Part shown: positions 34,489-43,720 of the stretch, piece after piece
How the letters are laid out: every line of letters starts with the position of its first letter
Numbering within the stretch: the stretch's first letter is position 1
From: Nonomuraea solani
Lineage (GTDB): Bacteria > Actinomycetota > Actinomycetes > Streptosporangiales > Streptosporangiaceae
Length of the DNA stretch: 64,000 bases
Direction: 5' to 3'
Assembly: GCF_900108335.1 (NCBI RefSeq)
Contig: NZ_FNVT01000031.1
Coordinates: 49,362 to 113,361, forward strand
Program-made: the position numbers and the translations under genes
The notes under the pieces: model-generated
The model's database searches: none
Seen by the model: the letters and a program-made list of their open reading frames with translations, nothing else
What the model was told of the DNA's origin: nothing

Positions 34489-34898
34489 CGACTCTCTACT
34501 TTGGGGCTCATCGCACCGATCCGAGAGGAGGACCGACTACTGGCGGGACACCACCCGAACCCTCGACATGGACCTCCGGGTGGCTGCGCTCATGCTCCTG
34601 GATGAGTCCGCAGCCACGCCGGGCCACCCCTGACGCGCAAGATCGAGACCCGTTTCGCATCCCCTACACACAAATTCCGGGACGTGTCCATGGCGCCGCC
34701 ACCTTGCCAACCGTCACCAGCAGCGCACTATGCATGTTTGCGCCCCAGCACAAATCCTCTCCCCGCCGGGCGACGCGGCGACCGACCATCGTGCATGACC
34801 GGCACGACGGGGAAGGCGGCCGAACGCGCGGAGTCCGCGGCGACCGCCTTGAGGAGTGCCGATCGGCACCAGCACCGTCCACTTCTAGGAGGAGCACT

Positions 34899-35459
34899 GT
34901 GCGTAGCACATGGATCAGGAACGCCATCGGAACGGCGGCAGCGGGAGCGCTGCTGGTAGCGCTGAGCCCGTCGGTCGCGCACGCGGAGCCGCGCTGGAAC
35001 CTCGTGCCACCATCGGGAGAGCGGGCCGAGGCCGTCGCCCCGTCCATCATCAACTACAACTCCCGCATGGTCCTGCAGCCAACGGGCAGCAGCACCGCCA
35101 ACGGTGCCCGCGTCGTGCAGTCGCTCTACAGCGGTTCCAGTTTCCAGACCTGGACCCGCGTCCTCGACGGCAGCTATTCCAGTTTCGACAACGGCGGCTC
35201 GCGCAAGAACCTCGGCATCGACCGCGCGAGTACCGCGGCAGGGGCGAACGCCATCCAGGCGAACCCGGCCGGCGATACGAACCAGGACTGGTACCTCGAC
35301 GACGCCGCGTACCCGGGGAACTGGTTCGCGATGAAGAACCGTAAGAGCGGCCTGTGCCTGGGCATCTCCGGCGGCAGCACCGGCAGCGGCGGGCAGGCCG
35401 CGCAATTCTCCTGCGACGGAAGGGCCAACCAGCGCTGGGCATTAGGAGTGCCAGCCTGA
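34899..35459 (+). CDS. Secreted ricin-type (RICIN) lectin protein
   Basis: A 186-residue exported protein. Signal peptide MRSTWIRNAIGTAAAGALLV continues through LSPSVAHAEP with cleavage near residue 32. The mature part is one beta-trefoil lectin domain of about 140 residues: NYNSRMVLQPTGSSTANGAR, QSLYSGSSFQTW, DTNQDWYLDDA and the QxW ends FQTW, QDWY and QRWAL. Such modules bind carbohydrates. The GTG start (34899-34901) has AGGAGGAG at 34887-34894. It appears to be a stand-alone lectin without an enzyme domain. A strong hairpin follows 13 bp later. Confidence 0.88.
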   Translation: MRSTWIRNAIGTAAAGALLVALSPSVAHAEPRWNLVPPSGERAEAVAPSIINYNSRMVLQPTGSSTANGARVVQSLYSGSSFQTWTRVLDGSYSSFDNGGSRKNLGIDRASTAAGANAIQANPAGDTNQDWYLDDAAYPGNWFAMKNRKSGLCLGISGGSTGSGGQAAQFSCDGRANQRWALGVPA

Positions 35460-35472
35460 CGCCCAGCTCGAA

Positions 35473-35505
35473 GGCGCCGCCCCGGACCCGTTCCGGGGCG
35501 GCGCC
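35473..35505. terminator. Bidirectional rho-independent-like terminator
   Basis: GGCGCCGCCCCGGA and TCCGGGGCGGCGCC form a perfect 14-bp stem with a CCCGT loop between the stop codons of two convergent genes (lectin ends 35459, regulator ends 35515). High stability and placement fit a shared terminator; no clear T-run is present, as usual in high-GC actinobacteria. Confidence 0.75.
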
Positions 35506-35514
35506 CCATGGGCT

Positions 35515-36507
35515 CTACGCCGAAGAGCATCCCTGCAACAGGGCATGACCCAGCGGGGTGAGCAGGTGCAGCACGGCATTGCCGTCTCGCCAGCTGCGGA
35601 CCAGCCCGGCCTCGCGCAGCGCTGAGGCATGGCGGCTGGCGGCAGCGAGGGAGATCCGCACAGCCCGAGCCAACTGTGTCGTTGTCGCAGGCCGGTCGAG
35701 AGACTGCAGGACCGCCGACCTGTTCCTTCCCATCAGCGTGGTCAGCGCCGGGGCGCTGCCTATCACCGGCTGCCAGCGGTGCCGTTGCGCGATCGGATAG
35801 ATCAGGACCGGCGGTAGTTCCTGATCGGCCAGGGACAACGGGGCGCGCTGGCAGAAGTAGGACGGAACCAGCCGCAACCCGCGTCCGCCGAGCACCAGAT
35901 CCCGGTCCAGCCCGTAGCCGACCTCCAGCACCGGCGGCTGCCAGCGCATCAGGGGCCGCATGCCGTCGAACAGTCCCGCCAGGCCACCCCGCAGCAGGTT
36001 GCCCGATTGACAGGCACGGTCGGCGGCGGCGGCCGCGCCGACCAGATCGGCGAACGGTGCCACGGCTGCCTCGTGATAGGCGTGCAGCGTCCCGGCGAGC
36101 CGGCGCAGCGCCATCATGTCGCCCTCAGCGAGCGGCCGCACCCAGCCAGGCAGCCGGTGGCGCTCTCCCAGCAGCCGCAGCTCTCGGCGCAACCGCCGCC
36201 GGGGCGTGCTGAGCAGCGCCTCCAGCCCGGCGTCCAGCCCGCGAGCCGACTCGTTCGGGGTGAGGAAGTCCGGGAAGTACGGCCCCGTCGGCGTGAGCGG
36301 GTCCAGGACCCGCCCCCCGGCCCGGATGCGCGCACACCTATCGGGAGAGGCGCGTAGCCGGTTCAGCCAGGGCGTGAAGGCTAGTGGTCGTACCGGATCC
36401 CGCAGCCGGAACCGGGTGAAAGCCACCTCCCACAGCGGGTCAGGCTCGTTGGCGATAGTGACGCGAGCGAGGTCGTCAGCGGTGAAATGCACCCGTAAGA
36501 TCCCCAC
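35515..36507 (-). CDS. ArsR/HTH regulator with N-terminal DUF5937-type sensor domain
   Basis: A 330-residue protein. The last 80 residues are an ArsR-like winged helix (ALTTLMGRNRSAVLQSLDRP, ATTTQLARAVRISLAAASRH, ALREAGLVRSWRDGNAVLHL). The first ~240 residues (MGILRVHFTADDLARVTIAN, WEVAFTRFRLRDP, LRRLAGTLHAYHEAAVAPF) match the actinobacterial DUF5937 arrangement. Such regulators usually sit near transporter or drug genes; no such partner is adjacent here, so the target is unknown. Alternative start codons are not obvious. Confidence 0.82.
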   Translation of the reverse strand: MGILRVHFTADDLARVTIANEPDPLWEVAFTRFRLRDPVRPLAFTPWLNRLRASPDRCARIRAGGRVLDPLTPTGPYFPDFLTPNESARGLDAGLEALLSTPRRRLRRELRLLGERHRLPGWVRPLAEGDMMALRRLAGTLHAYHEAAVAPFADLVGAAAAADRACQSGNLLRGGLAGLFDGMRPLMRWQPPVLEVGYGLDRDLVLGGRGLRLVPSYFCQRAPLSLADQELPPVLIYPIAQRHRWQPVIGSAPALTTLMGRNRSAVLQSLDRPATTTQLARAVRISLAAASRHASALREAGLVRSWRDGNAVLHLLTPLGHALLQGCSSA

Positions 36508-36630
36508 GTTGGCTCTCCAAGCCAGGATTTCCTTCGCATGCGTACCGGTATCTTCGGTTCAATGACCGATGATTGTTGTGCTGTACCGCGCACCACAGCG
36601 GTTTCATAAGTGACTTCTTCCTCGGTGCAT

Positions 36631-37059
36631 TTATGCTGCTTGCGACCCTGCCCCGCGCAGTCGAGATATTGGCCAGCCTGCAGCGGGTTGCCGAACTCGC
36701 TGGCCGACGACCTCAACCCGCCCGGCATAGATGCGGTACGTCCGATTGACGGCGATGTTGATCTTCCAGCTCTTGACGGTCTGGCTTCTTTTGCAAGCCC
36801 GCTCTTTGTGAATCCTGATCCACGCGGAGCTGCTGGTGTAGTACGGCCGCAGGCTCGCGACGTAAGTACCCCCGGAGGTGAAATCGCCGTAACGTCTCTC
36901 CAGGTAAGCGACGGCTGCCTGCGCCGGCGCAGGCAGGGCCAACGAACCCACGGGGACGAATGTAGCGGCAGCGATCTTTTGAATGCGTTTTATGCCGAGA
37001 TCCCGTCCTGTCTTCCCGTTCCCACCAGGAGCGTGGTGCCTACATTGTTCGACATCCAT
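36631..37059 (-). CDS. Putative small exported protein
   Basis: A 142-residue open frame. Residues about 24-50 (KRIQKIAAATFVPVGSLALP, then APAQA) look like a signal peptide with a long N-region; the mature part has RYGDFTSGGTYVASLRPYYT and SWKINIAVNRTYRIYAGRVE, plausible beta-rich sequence. The last ~30 residues become Arg/Gly/Ala-rich and an overlapping frame offers an alternative C-terminus (ending at 36381), so a frameshift near 36715 is possible. No family recognised. 36508-36630 and 37060-37239 hold no other gene. Confidence 0.45.
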   Translation of the reverse strand: MDVEQCRHHAPGGNGKTGRDLGIKRIQKIAAATFVPVGSLALPAPAQAAVAYLERRYGDFTSGGTYVASLRPYYTSSSAWIRIHKERACKRSQTVKSWKINIAVNRTYRIYAGRVEVVGQRVRQPAAGWPISRLRGAGSQAA

Positions 37060-37239
37060 GATCTGGCAGGAAATAACGCGTTTCTGGAATTACTGACCAG
37101 AGACAGCTATCGAGCGAAAGGCCTGGCCGACTATGCAAGGGTAAAGCGATGGGGCAGGCGTAGCGTCAGCCCAGGAGCGGTTTTCTGCCTACATCACACG
37201 GCGTATGTTTTCACGCGCGTCCACCCTGCGTTGTAGCCG

Positions 37240-37525
37240 GCATCCCCTCTTCGTGAATGAGGTGGATTCCGCTGGCCGCGTGGCCAGCGGAATTGCCCGT
37301 CGAGGGCGACCAGCCCGGAGTAGAACAGCAGTCGGCCGATGGCGCGGTCGCGGGCGAGCCGGCGCACCTCCACGGCGCGCAGGAAGCATTTCTGCTCGCG
37401 GGCGTCCAAAGGCTTGGGGGGCGACCAGCCAAGCCAGGAAGGAGCGGACCCGGGAGGTGTAGGCGCGGCGGGTGTCGTCCAGCGGCGCTCGCTCCAACGC
37501 CGCGGTGAACGCGGCCGTTACGGGG
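37240..37525 (-). pseudogene. Tyrosine integrase remnant in several frames
   Basis: Minus frames read, in order, AALERAPLDDTRRAYTSRVR with FLAWL (SAM-like N-terminal domain of integrases) and, after a frame change, LDAREQKCFLRAVEVRRLAR, DRAIGRLLFYSGLVALD (start of the catalytic domain). In intact integrases roughly 30 residues lie between them and the LRVAELVALD part is complete; here it is shortened. Frame breaks make it inactive. It is a further sign of past integrative elements in this region. Confidence 0.6.
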
Positions 37526-37618
37526 AGAGGGCTTTGCCGACATCCCCCTGCTGCTCCCCGGCAAAGATATGCAGAAAGGGGGACGCACGGACGGGACGGC
37601 CCCGGCGATCCTTCCGGC

Positions 37619-39004
37619 ATGAACATCGTCGCCTCACTCGTCATCGGCGCGGTCACCGCCGTCGCTCCGGTCACGACCACGCCACCGTCGTGGCAGGACT
37701 GCGGAGACGGTCTGCAATGCGCGCAGATCCAGGTGCCGGCCGACTGGGCCCGCCGATCAGGGCCGAAGGTCACGATCGGTCTCGCCAAGCTGCCCGCCCA
37801 GAACCAGGCAGGCAAGAAGGGCGTGCTGCTGGTCAACACCGGTGGGCCGGGCGAGCAGATCACGCTTCTCCGCCAGGGACAGAAATACTTCAAAGATCTC
37901 ACCCAATGGTTCGACGTGGTGATTTTCGACCCACGGGGGTTCGGCAAGTCCAACGCGATCAACTGTCCTATCCCCGCACCGTTCGCCACCGAGTGGGTGT
38001 TTCCGACCAAGCCGGCCTATGACGCGTACGCTGCGAAGAACCGCACGTTCGGGGAGGCGTGCGCCAAGGAAGCCGGGCCGCTGTCGGGCAACCTCAACTC
38101 CTGGCAGATCGCGCACGACATGGAAGCGATCAGAGAGGCCCTCGGCCAGGCCAGGCTGACCTACCTGGGCAACTCGCACGGCACCGTGCTCGGGCAGGCC
38201 TACGCCGAGCTGTTCCCCCGCAAGGTCGGCCGGATGTACCTCGACAGCGTGTGGGACCACACCACGCCCGGCCCGCGCGAGTGGCTCCGCCGGCGCGCTC
38301 AGGCACTGGAGGCCAACGCCGAACGCTTCGCCACCTGGTGCAAAAACACCACCACCTGCGCGCTGCATGGCAAGGACCCCCTGGCCGTCTGGGACGAGGT
38401 GATGGACAAGGCCCGCCGCGAGCCCATCCCCGCGCCCGAGGCCGGTCCCGAGGTGCGCATCAGCGACACCCAGATCGCCTCTCGCACCAACTTCACCTAC
38501 GAGGCCACCTGGGAGCGCCTGGCCGCCGGGCTCGCGCGAGCGCAGGCCGGTGACGCCTCGTTCTTCGCCAAGGTGGAAGGAGCGCCCGACCCCAGCCTGT
38601 CGCGCGTCATCCTCTGCGCGGACCTGCCCTACCCCGACTACGACAAGCTCAAGAAGCTGGAGAGCGCGCTGCGCCGCGACACGCCCCGCATCGGATGGCG
38701 GATGGTGTGGCCGATGGCCAACCACTGCGCGGGCCTGCCGCCGACCAGGACGTACCCGCCCCATCCCATCAAGGCGCCGGGCCTGCCGCCCGTGCTCATC
38801 GCCAACGGCGACCACGACGACAACAGCCCGGCCGCCGACGGCCGCCGGCTGGCCGCACAGCTTCCCCGCGCCCATTACCTGAAGGCCGTGGGAGGACATG
38901 CCCTCTACTTCACCGGTCACCCCTGTGTACGCGAACACGTGCACCGCTACCTGACCACGGGCAAGATGCCGCCGCGTGGCGCCTCCTGCGGACCGGCGAA
39001 GTAG
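37619..39004 (+). CDS. S33-type exported alpha/beta hydrolase (tripeptidyl-aminopeptidase-like)
   Basis: A 461-residue enzyme starting with a short signal-like stretch (MNIVASLVIGAVTAVAPVTT). Motifs: LLVNTGGPGEQ and FDVVIFDPRGFGKS (oxyanion region), nucleophile YLGNSHGTVLG, acid in LIANGDHDDNSPA, and catalytic His in VGGHALYFTG. The extra Cys residues (NCPIP, CKNTTTC, CADLPYP, HPCVREH) fit an extracytoplasmic protein with disulfides. It probably cleaves N-terminal peptides or esters outside the cell. It is followed after 10 bp by a histidine kinase, so the three genes likely form an operon. Confidence 0.88.
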   Translation: MNIVASLVIGAVTAVAPVTTTPPSWQDCGDGLQCAQIQVPADWARRSGPKVTIGLAKLPAQNQAGKKGVLLVNTGGPGEQITLLRQGQKYFKDLTQWFDVVIFDPRGFGKSNAINCPIPAPFATEWVFPTKPAYDAYAAKNRTFGEACAKEAGPLSGNLNSWQIAHDMEAIREALGQARLTYLGNSHGTVLGQAYAELFPRKVGRMYLDSVWDHTTPGPREWLRRRAQALEANAERFATWCKNTTTCALHGKDPLAVWDEVMDKARREPIPAPEAGPEVRISDTQIASRTNFTYEATWERLAAGLARAQAGDASFFAKVEGAPDPSLSRVILCADLPYPDYDKLKKLESALRRDTPRIGWRMVWPMANHCAGLPPTRTYPPHPIKAPGLPPVLIANGDHDDNSPAADGRRLAAQLPRAHYLKAVGGHALYFTGHPCVREHVHRYLTTGKMPPRGASCGPAK

Positions 39005-39014
39005 CGTAGCGGCC

Positions 39015-40136
39015 GTGTACGCCAGACAGGGACTGCTCATGCTCGCGGCCGCAACCGTGCTCACCGGATTCGCCATGCTCGACGGCGAGCCGCCGCGACC
39101 CGAGCTGCCCTTCCTGGCGAGCGTCAGTCTCGTCGCGGCTCTGCCTCTGACCCTGGCAGGACGCTTCCCACTGACGGGAGCGCTGCTGTCGGCCGCGATC
39201 GCTCTCCTCGGCCTGCTGGTACCGGGCTGGCCCGGCCGGCTGGTGACCATGGTCATGTTCGGTGCGGCGGCCTTCCACCTGCCGCGCCGCCCGTGGCTGG
39301 TCATGAGCCTGTCCATTGCCTGGACCACCGGCTACGGCCTGCTCATCCCGCAGGCCAACAAAGGGCTCTCCGTGGTCACCGACCTGGTCATCATGGGCGT
39401 GGCCCCGGTCGCGGTCGGCCACATCCTGCGGTTGAACGGCGAGCGGGCCGCACAAGCGGCCGAGCTTGATCATGCCGAGGCCAGACGCGCCATGGCCGAG
39501 GAACGCGCCGGGCTCGCACGCGACGTCCACGACAGCGTCGGCCACCACCTCACCGCGATCCGCATGCAGGCCACCGCCACCCGCCGGGCCCTGCGCGGCC
39601 AGACGCCGGCCGCCGACCACACGCTGGCCACCATCGCCGAGCTGTCCTCAGCCGCGCTGAAAGAGGTACGTGCCCTGCTCGACACCCTGCGCGAGGCACC
39701 CGTCGGACCGGACCTGGAGGAGATCGAGGACCTGGCCCGGCGGCTCTCCACCCCGCACCTGCGCATCTCGGTCCACCACGCCGGTTCCAGCGCCTGGCTG
39801 CCACCCGGCGTGGCCCATACGGTCTACCGCATCGTGCAAGAAGCGCTCACCAACGCCGCCCGCCACTCGGGGGCCGCCCACGTGGAGGTGCGCGTGCGCC
39901 GCAGCCGGTCGGCAGTGACGCTCTCGATCACGGACAACGGCCGCGCCCGCCCCGGCGCGGAAGGGCGGGGCATCAGGGGCATGCGCGAACGCGTTCAGGA
40001 GCATGGTGGCACACTCACTGCAGGCCCAGGAGAACATCACGGCTGGCGGGTGGAGGCCGTCGTGCCAATCGCAAAGGGCTCTGCGTCACCGAGGGTCAGG
40101 CACAGCCCTTCGGCACGACGGGAGATCCCACGTTGA
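39015..40136 (+). CDS. NarL-type sensor histidine kinase
   Basis: A 373-residue kinase. Residues about 6-150 hold four to five transmembrane helices with short loops (LLMLAAATVLTGFAMLDG, ALLSAAIALLGLLVPGWPGR, LVIMGVAPVAVGHILRL). The dimerisation box is GLARDVHDSVGHHLTAIRMQ with the phospho-His; the ATP-binding HATPase domain contains QEALTNAARHSGAAHVEV and ITDNGRARPGAEGRGIRGMR. GTG 39015 follows the hydrolase stop by 10 bp. It senses an unknown signal in the membrane and partners with the following response regulator. Confidence 0.92.
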   Translation: MYARQGLLMLAAATVLTGFAMLDGEPPRPELPFLASVSLVAALPLTLAGRFPLTGALLSAAIALLGLLVPGWPGRLVTMVMFGAAAFHLPRRPWLVMSLSIAWTTGYGLLIPQANKGLSVVTDLVIMGVAPVAVGHILRLNGERAAQAAELDHAEARRAMAEERAGLARDVHDSVGHHLTAIRMQATATRRALRGQTPAADHTLATIAELSSAALKEVRALLDTLREAPVGPDLEEIEDLARRLSTPHLRISVHHAGSSAWLPPGVAHTVYRIVQEALTNAARHSGAAHVEVRVRRSRSAVTLSITDNGRARPGAEGRGIRGMRERVQEHGGTLTAGPGEHHGWRVEAVVPIAKGSASPRVRHSPSARREIPR

Positions 40137-40197
40137 CAGCCCAGGATCGCGGCGTGTGCCGCATACCGGTTCGGGCGACCCTTAGGAGGAGAGCGGC

Positions 40198-40857
40198 GTG
40201 ACCATTCGCGTGGTGATCGCCGATGACCAGCCCGCCGTCCGCGAAGCTCTACGCATGACGCTGGACGGCGAGTTCGACATCAAGGTGGTCGGTGAGGCGG
40301 CCGATGGAGCCCAGGCCGTGCACCAAGCGCTGTGGCGGCGTCCCGATGTTGTGGTGATGGATCTGCGCATGCCGTACGTCGACGGGATCTCCGCGATCCG
40401 GCAGCTCGCTCAGGTGGAGGTCTCGCCGAAGATGCTCGCGCTGACGACGTTCGACACCGACGAGTACCTCTTCGGCGCGCTCCAGTCGGGCGCCTCGGGG
40501 TTCCTGCTCAAAGACAGCGACCCTGACCTGCTGCTGGAGGCGGTGCGAGCGCTACACCGCGGGCACGGGCTGGTGGACCCGCAGGTCACCACCCGGCTGA
40601 TCCACCGCTTCGCGAGGGTGTCGCCCGCGTCCGCCACCGAGGCGCAACAGCGGCTCACCGCCCGCGAGTTCGAGGTGCTTCAAGAATTGGCCCGTGGCCT
40701 GAGCAACAGGGAGATAGGCGAAGCCCTGACCATCGAGGAAGGCACGGTCAAGAACCACGTCGCGAGCCTCCTCCGCAAACTCGGGCTGCACACTCGGGTG
40801 CGCGCCGTCATCTATGCCCACGAGCACGGGCTGGCCCCGCGCGACCTGGACATCTGA
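40198..40857 (+). CDS. LuxR/NarL-family response regulator
   Basis: A 219-residue regulator: receiver domain with VVIADDQPAVREALRMTL, phospho-acceptor Asp in VVVMDLRMPYVDG, conserved Thr in ALTTFDTDEYL and Lys in SGFLLKDS; then a LuxR HTH with LTAREFEVLQELARGLSNRE and IEEGTVKNHVASLLRKLGLH. GTG 40198 is preceded by TAGGAGGAG. It is the partner of the upstream histidine kinase, 61 bp away. Target promoters are not visible here. Confidence 0.94.
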   Translation: MTIRVVIADDQPAVREALRMTLDGEFDIKVVGEAADGAQAVHQALWRRPDVVVMDLRMPYVDGISAIRQLAQVEVSPKMLALTTFDTDEYLFGALQSGASGFLLKDSDPDLLLEAVRALHRGHGLVDPQVTTRLIHRFARVSPASATEAQQRLTAREFEVLQELARGLSNREIGEALTIEEGTVKNHVASLLRKLGLHTRVRAVIYAHEHGLAPRDLDI

Positions 40858-41019
40858 CCCCTCAACGAAGGGCTTCTGGCATCCGCTGCGACGTTTCCTC
40901 AAACGGTGTCGCCCACGAAATCCCTGCTCAGACCTGGTTTGGCGGCTCATCGCCCATTTCTTATTCGCCTACACCGGCGCCCCTCGCCTGATTCCAACAC
41001 GCTCGCACCGCCGCCCAAT

Positions 41020-41055
41020 CTTACACACTTGTTTCTTTTGACACACATGTGTAAG
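41020..41055. promoter_or_regulatory. Inverted repeat operator candidate upstream of TetR/CocE operon
   Basis: CTTACACA at 41020-41027 and TGTGTAAG at 41048-41055 form an inverted repeat around a T-rich core, and ACACATGTGT (41043-41052) is a 10-bp palindrome within it. It ends 8 bp before the TetR start at 41064, typical for an autorepressor site. 40858-41019 shows nothing else. Confidence 0.6.
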
Positions 41056-41063
41056 TTCATCGC

Positions 41064-41666
41064 ATGTCGGGAAACCACATGCCGGAGCAGCCGGCCGTCG
41101 ACCGCAGGGTGCAGCGTTCCCGCGCCGCCCTGATGGCCGCCGCAGTGCGACTGGTGTCCGAGCGTGGCACTACAGCCCTTCCGGTCGCCGAGTTCACCGA
41201 GGCTGCCAACGTCAGCCGGAAGCTGCTGTACATGCATTTCGGTGACCGGGACGGGCTGCTCGTGGCGGCGGCCATCGACCTGGTGGAGCGAGAGTTGCTG
41301 CCACGGACCGTAGAAATGGATGGGGATCTGCGTGAGCACGTGCTGGCGACGGTGCGGCACTTCGCCGAGCACCGGCCGTTCTACCGCCCCATGCTGACCG
41401 GGCCGTGCGCGTTCGCCATGACCACGAAGCAGAACAGCCTGCTCGGCTCGCTCAGCAGAGACACGGTGCGGGACGTGTACGGCGATCTGGAGCAGCAGAC
41501 GCTGAACGACCTGGCACTGGTCATCACGTCGGGAGTGAGCGCGGTCGTCAACGACTGGCTGATCAACGCGGACGACCCCCTAGACCCCGACGCGATGACG
41601 GATCGCCTGCAGCGCATGGCGTCGGCGTTGATCAATTCTCGAAGTGGCGGAGGCCGGGTCCGATGA
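41064..41666 (+). CDS. TetR-family transcriptional regulator
   Basis: A 200-residue regulator: HTH in RRVQRSRAALMAAAVRLVSE, LPVAEFTEAANVSRKLLYMH; helical effector domain after. Start ATG 41064; ATG 41079 possible. Its stop overlaps the CocE-type hydrolase start as ATGA, so both genes are cotranscribed, probably autorepressed at the palindrome just upstream. Confidence 0.9.
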   Translation: MSGNHMPEQPAVDRRVQRSRAALMAAAVRLVSERGTTALPVAEFTEAANVSRKLLYMHFGDRDGLLVAAAIDLVERELLPRTVEMDGDLREHVLATVRHFAEHRPFYRPMLTGPCAFAMTTKQNSLLGSLSRDTVRDVYGDLEQQTLNDLALVITSGVSAVVNDWLINADDPLDPDAMTDRLQRMASALINSRSGGGRVR

Positions 41667-43285
41667 ATCTGATAAGTCACGTCGTCGAGCGCCTTCAGCA
41701 TCTGCCGCCGCCGCTGACCCGGGATTTGGGCAGTGAACGCGATCTGAAGGTGCCAATGCGGGACGGGGCCGTCCTGCTGGCCGACCGCTGGTTCCCCAAG
41801 GCCGGCCGGAAGGGCCTGCCGACCGCGTTGATCCGCACCGCCTACGGCAGAGGCTTCCTGGACGCCTCGATGCTGGCCAGGCCGCTGGCCGAGCGCGGCT
41901 TCCAGGTGCTGATCGTGAGCTCGCGCGGCACCTTCGGCTCCGGCGGCGCCTTCGACCCATTGCGCTGCGAACGCGAGGACGGGCTGGACACCCTGGACTG
42001 GGTGGTCGAACAGCCCTGGTTCGGCGACTCCATGATCCTCACCGGCGGCAGCTACCAGGGGTTCACCCAATGGGCCGTGGCCGACCAGGTGCCGCCCCAG
42101 GTCAAGGCGATCATCCCGCTGGTGTCGAACTCGGCCCTGACCTTGGACTTCCTGCACCAGGACCGGTTCTCCCTGGAAGTCCCGTTCAGCTGGGGCATCA
42201 GCGTCGCCGGCCAGGAACGACCATTGTCCATGCTGCGCGTTCTGCTGCAGGAGAGAAGGCTTGAGCGCGTCCTGCGCACGTTGCCGTTGAGCCAGGCCGA
42301 CGTCGCCATGCTGGGCCGCCACGACGACTACATCCAGAACATCCTCACCCACGACTCCGACGACCCCTTCTGGGCGGCACTCGATCACCGTGATCGTGTC
42401 GCCGACATCACGGTGCCCGCCAGTCTGATCGGCGGCTGGTACGACTTCTTCCTGCCCGGTCAGCTACGCGACTTCCACGTGCTGCAAGAGGCCGGACGTG
42501 GCGCCCGTCTCACGGTCGGCCCCTGGCCGCACGCGTCATTGGAGGCCGGCGGGGTGGCCGCCCGGGAGGCACTCGACTTCGGCCTGGCCCACGCCCGCGG
42601 CGAGCAACCACCGGAACGCGCCCCGGTGCGGCTGTTCGTCATGGGCGAAGACGCTTGGCGCGACTTCCCCTCCTGGCCGCCGCCGGGATACCGGCCGCAG
42701 CGCTTGCACCTCCAGCCCGCCGGAGCCCTGGCCACCGACCCGCCCCCCGAATCGGACCCGGACGGATACCACTACGACCCGGCCGATCCCACGCCCACGG
42801 TGGGCGGGATGCGCATGACGATGACGGAAAAGGCGGGCAGAGTCGACAACACGAAGCTGGAGGCCCGGCCTGACGTCCTGACCTACACCACCGCCGCTCT
42901 GGAGCGCGACGTGGAAGTGATCGGAGAGGTCAGCGCCGAGATCTGGTTCCGCTCCAGCCTGCCCTACGCCGACATGTTCGTCCGGCTCTGCGATGTCGAC
43001 GAGCAAGGCCGCTCGTACAACGTCTGTGACGGCCTGATCAGCCTCACGGGCGCCGACCGGACCTCCTGCGCGACAGTGCGTCTGTGGCCGACCGCGTACC
43101 GGTTCAAGCGCGGCCACCGCATCCGCGTCCAGGTCTCCAGCGGCGCCTTCCCCCGCTACAACCGCAACCCCGGCACCGGCGAACCCCGCGCCACCGCCAC
43201 CACCCTCCGCGCCGCCGACCAGCAGATCCACCACGACCCGCAGCACCCCTCCGCCGTGATCCTCCCAGTTCGGCAACCCGAATAA
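41663..43285 (+). CDS. CocE/NonD-family X-Pro dipeptidyl-peptidase-like hydrolase
   Basis: A 540-residue cytosolic serine hydrolase (PF02129/PF08530). Residues about 30-290 form the alpha/beta hydrolase: VPMRDGAVLLADRWFPKA, SRGTFGSGG, nucleophile TGGSYQGFTQW, acid in IGGWYDFFLPG, His in VGPWPHASL. The C-terminal jelly-roll begins around residue 325 and ends in QVSSGAFPRYNRNPGTGEPR. Members hydrolyse acyl esters (cocaine esterase) or X-Pro peptides; substrate unknown. ATG 41663 overlaps the TetR stop. The 43286-43720 stretch after it contains only an integrase scrap. Confidence 0.9.
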   Translation: MNLISHVVERLQHLPPPLTRDLGSERDLKVPMRDGAVLLADRWFPKAGRKGLPTALIRTAYGRGFLDASMLARPLAERGFQVLIVSSRGTFGSGGAFDPLRCEREDGLDTLDWVVEQPWFGDSMILTGGSYQGFTQWAVADQVPPQVKAIIPLVSNSALTLDFLHQDRFSLEVPFSWGISVAGQERPLSMLRVLLQERRLERVLRTLPLSQADVAMLGRHDDYIQNILTHDSDDPFWAALDHRDRVADITVPASLIGGWYDFFLPGQLRDFHVLQEAGRGARLTVGPWPHASLEAGGVAAREALDFGLAHARGEQPPERAPVRLFVMGEDAWRDFPSWPPPGYRPQRLHLQPAGALATDPPPESDPDGYHYDPADPTPTVGGMRMTMTEKAGRVDNTKLEARPDVLTYTTAALERDVEVIGEVSAEIWFRSSLPYADMFVRLCDVDEQGRSYNVCDGLISLTGADRTSCATVRLWPTAYRFKRGHRIRVQVSSGAFPRYNRNPGTGEPRATATTLRAADQQIHHDPQHPSAVILPVRQPE

Positions 43286-43379
43286 GCCCTGTGGTGGTAC
43301 ATCGAGCACTGGGTCAGGGACGCTCAGGGTCTGTCGTCGGATCGAACATGGGAGCGCCATCCGCTGCTCCTGCGGCAGG

Positions 43380-43560
43380 TCTGGGTCGTCGGAGGCCGCC
43401 TCGGGTCGGGCCGGCCGGCGCTGGCTGACCGCGCAGCATCCACCCAGGTGGTGAGCGAGATCCGGTAGACGCGGGCGGAGGGCTTCGCGATGCGCGCGCC
43501 GGTGAGGTGCCGCTCGACTGCGGCTTCGTACGACGGCGGCGGGGCGGACAGCGGCACGAC
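43380..43560 (-). pseudogene. Tyrosine integrase N-terminal remnant
   Basis: The minus frame contains SYEAAVERHLTGARIAKPSA and RVYRISLTTWVDAARSA, which resembles the core-binding N-terminal domain of actinobacterial integrases (AAVERYL...KPSARVYRISLTTWAWLL). No catalytic domain follows. This is a low-confidence scrap and could also be chance translation. Confidence 0.35.
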
Positions 43561-43720
43561 CCGCGCGCGGCACCCGCAACGCGCCCCCGTTCTCCGGCAC
43601 GGCCACCCGTTCGATCGCCACCCCGTCGGCTCCTTCCGGCCCTGCCGCAGTAAATCCGACATTCACCGCGGCAGTGCTTTCAGCTGCTGCGGTTCGATCA
43701 GGCCGTCAAGATTGTGCCTG

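Noticed and set aside
35473..35505. Possible attenuator or riboswitch
   Set aside because: A simple perfect hairpin between convergent stops is better explained as a shared terminator.
36610..37236. 208-codon plus frame
   Set aside because: No motifs, overlaps the putative exported protein on the other strand; likely shadow.
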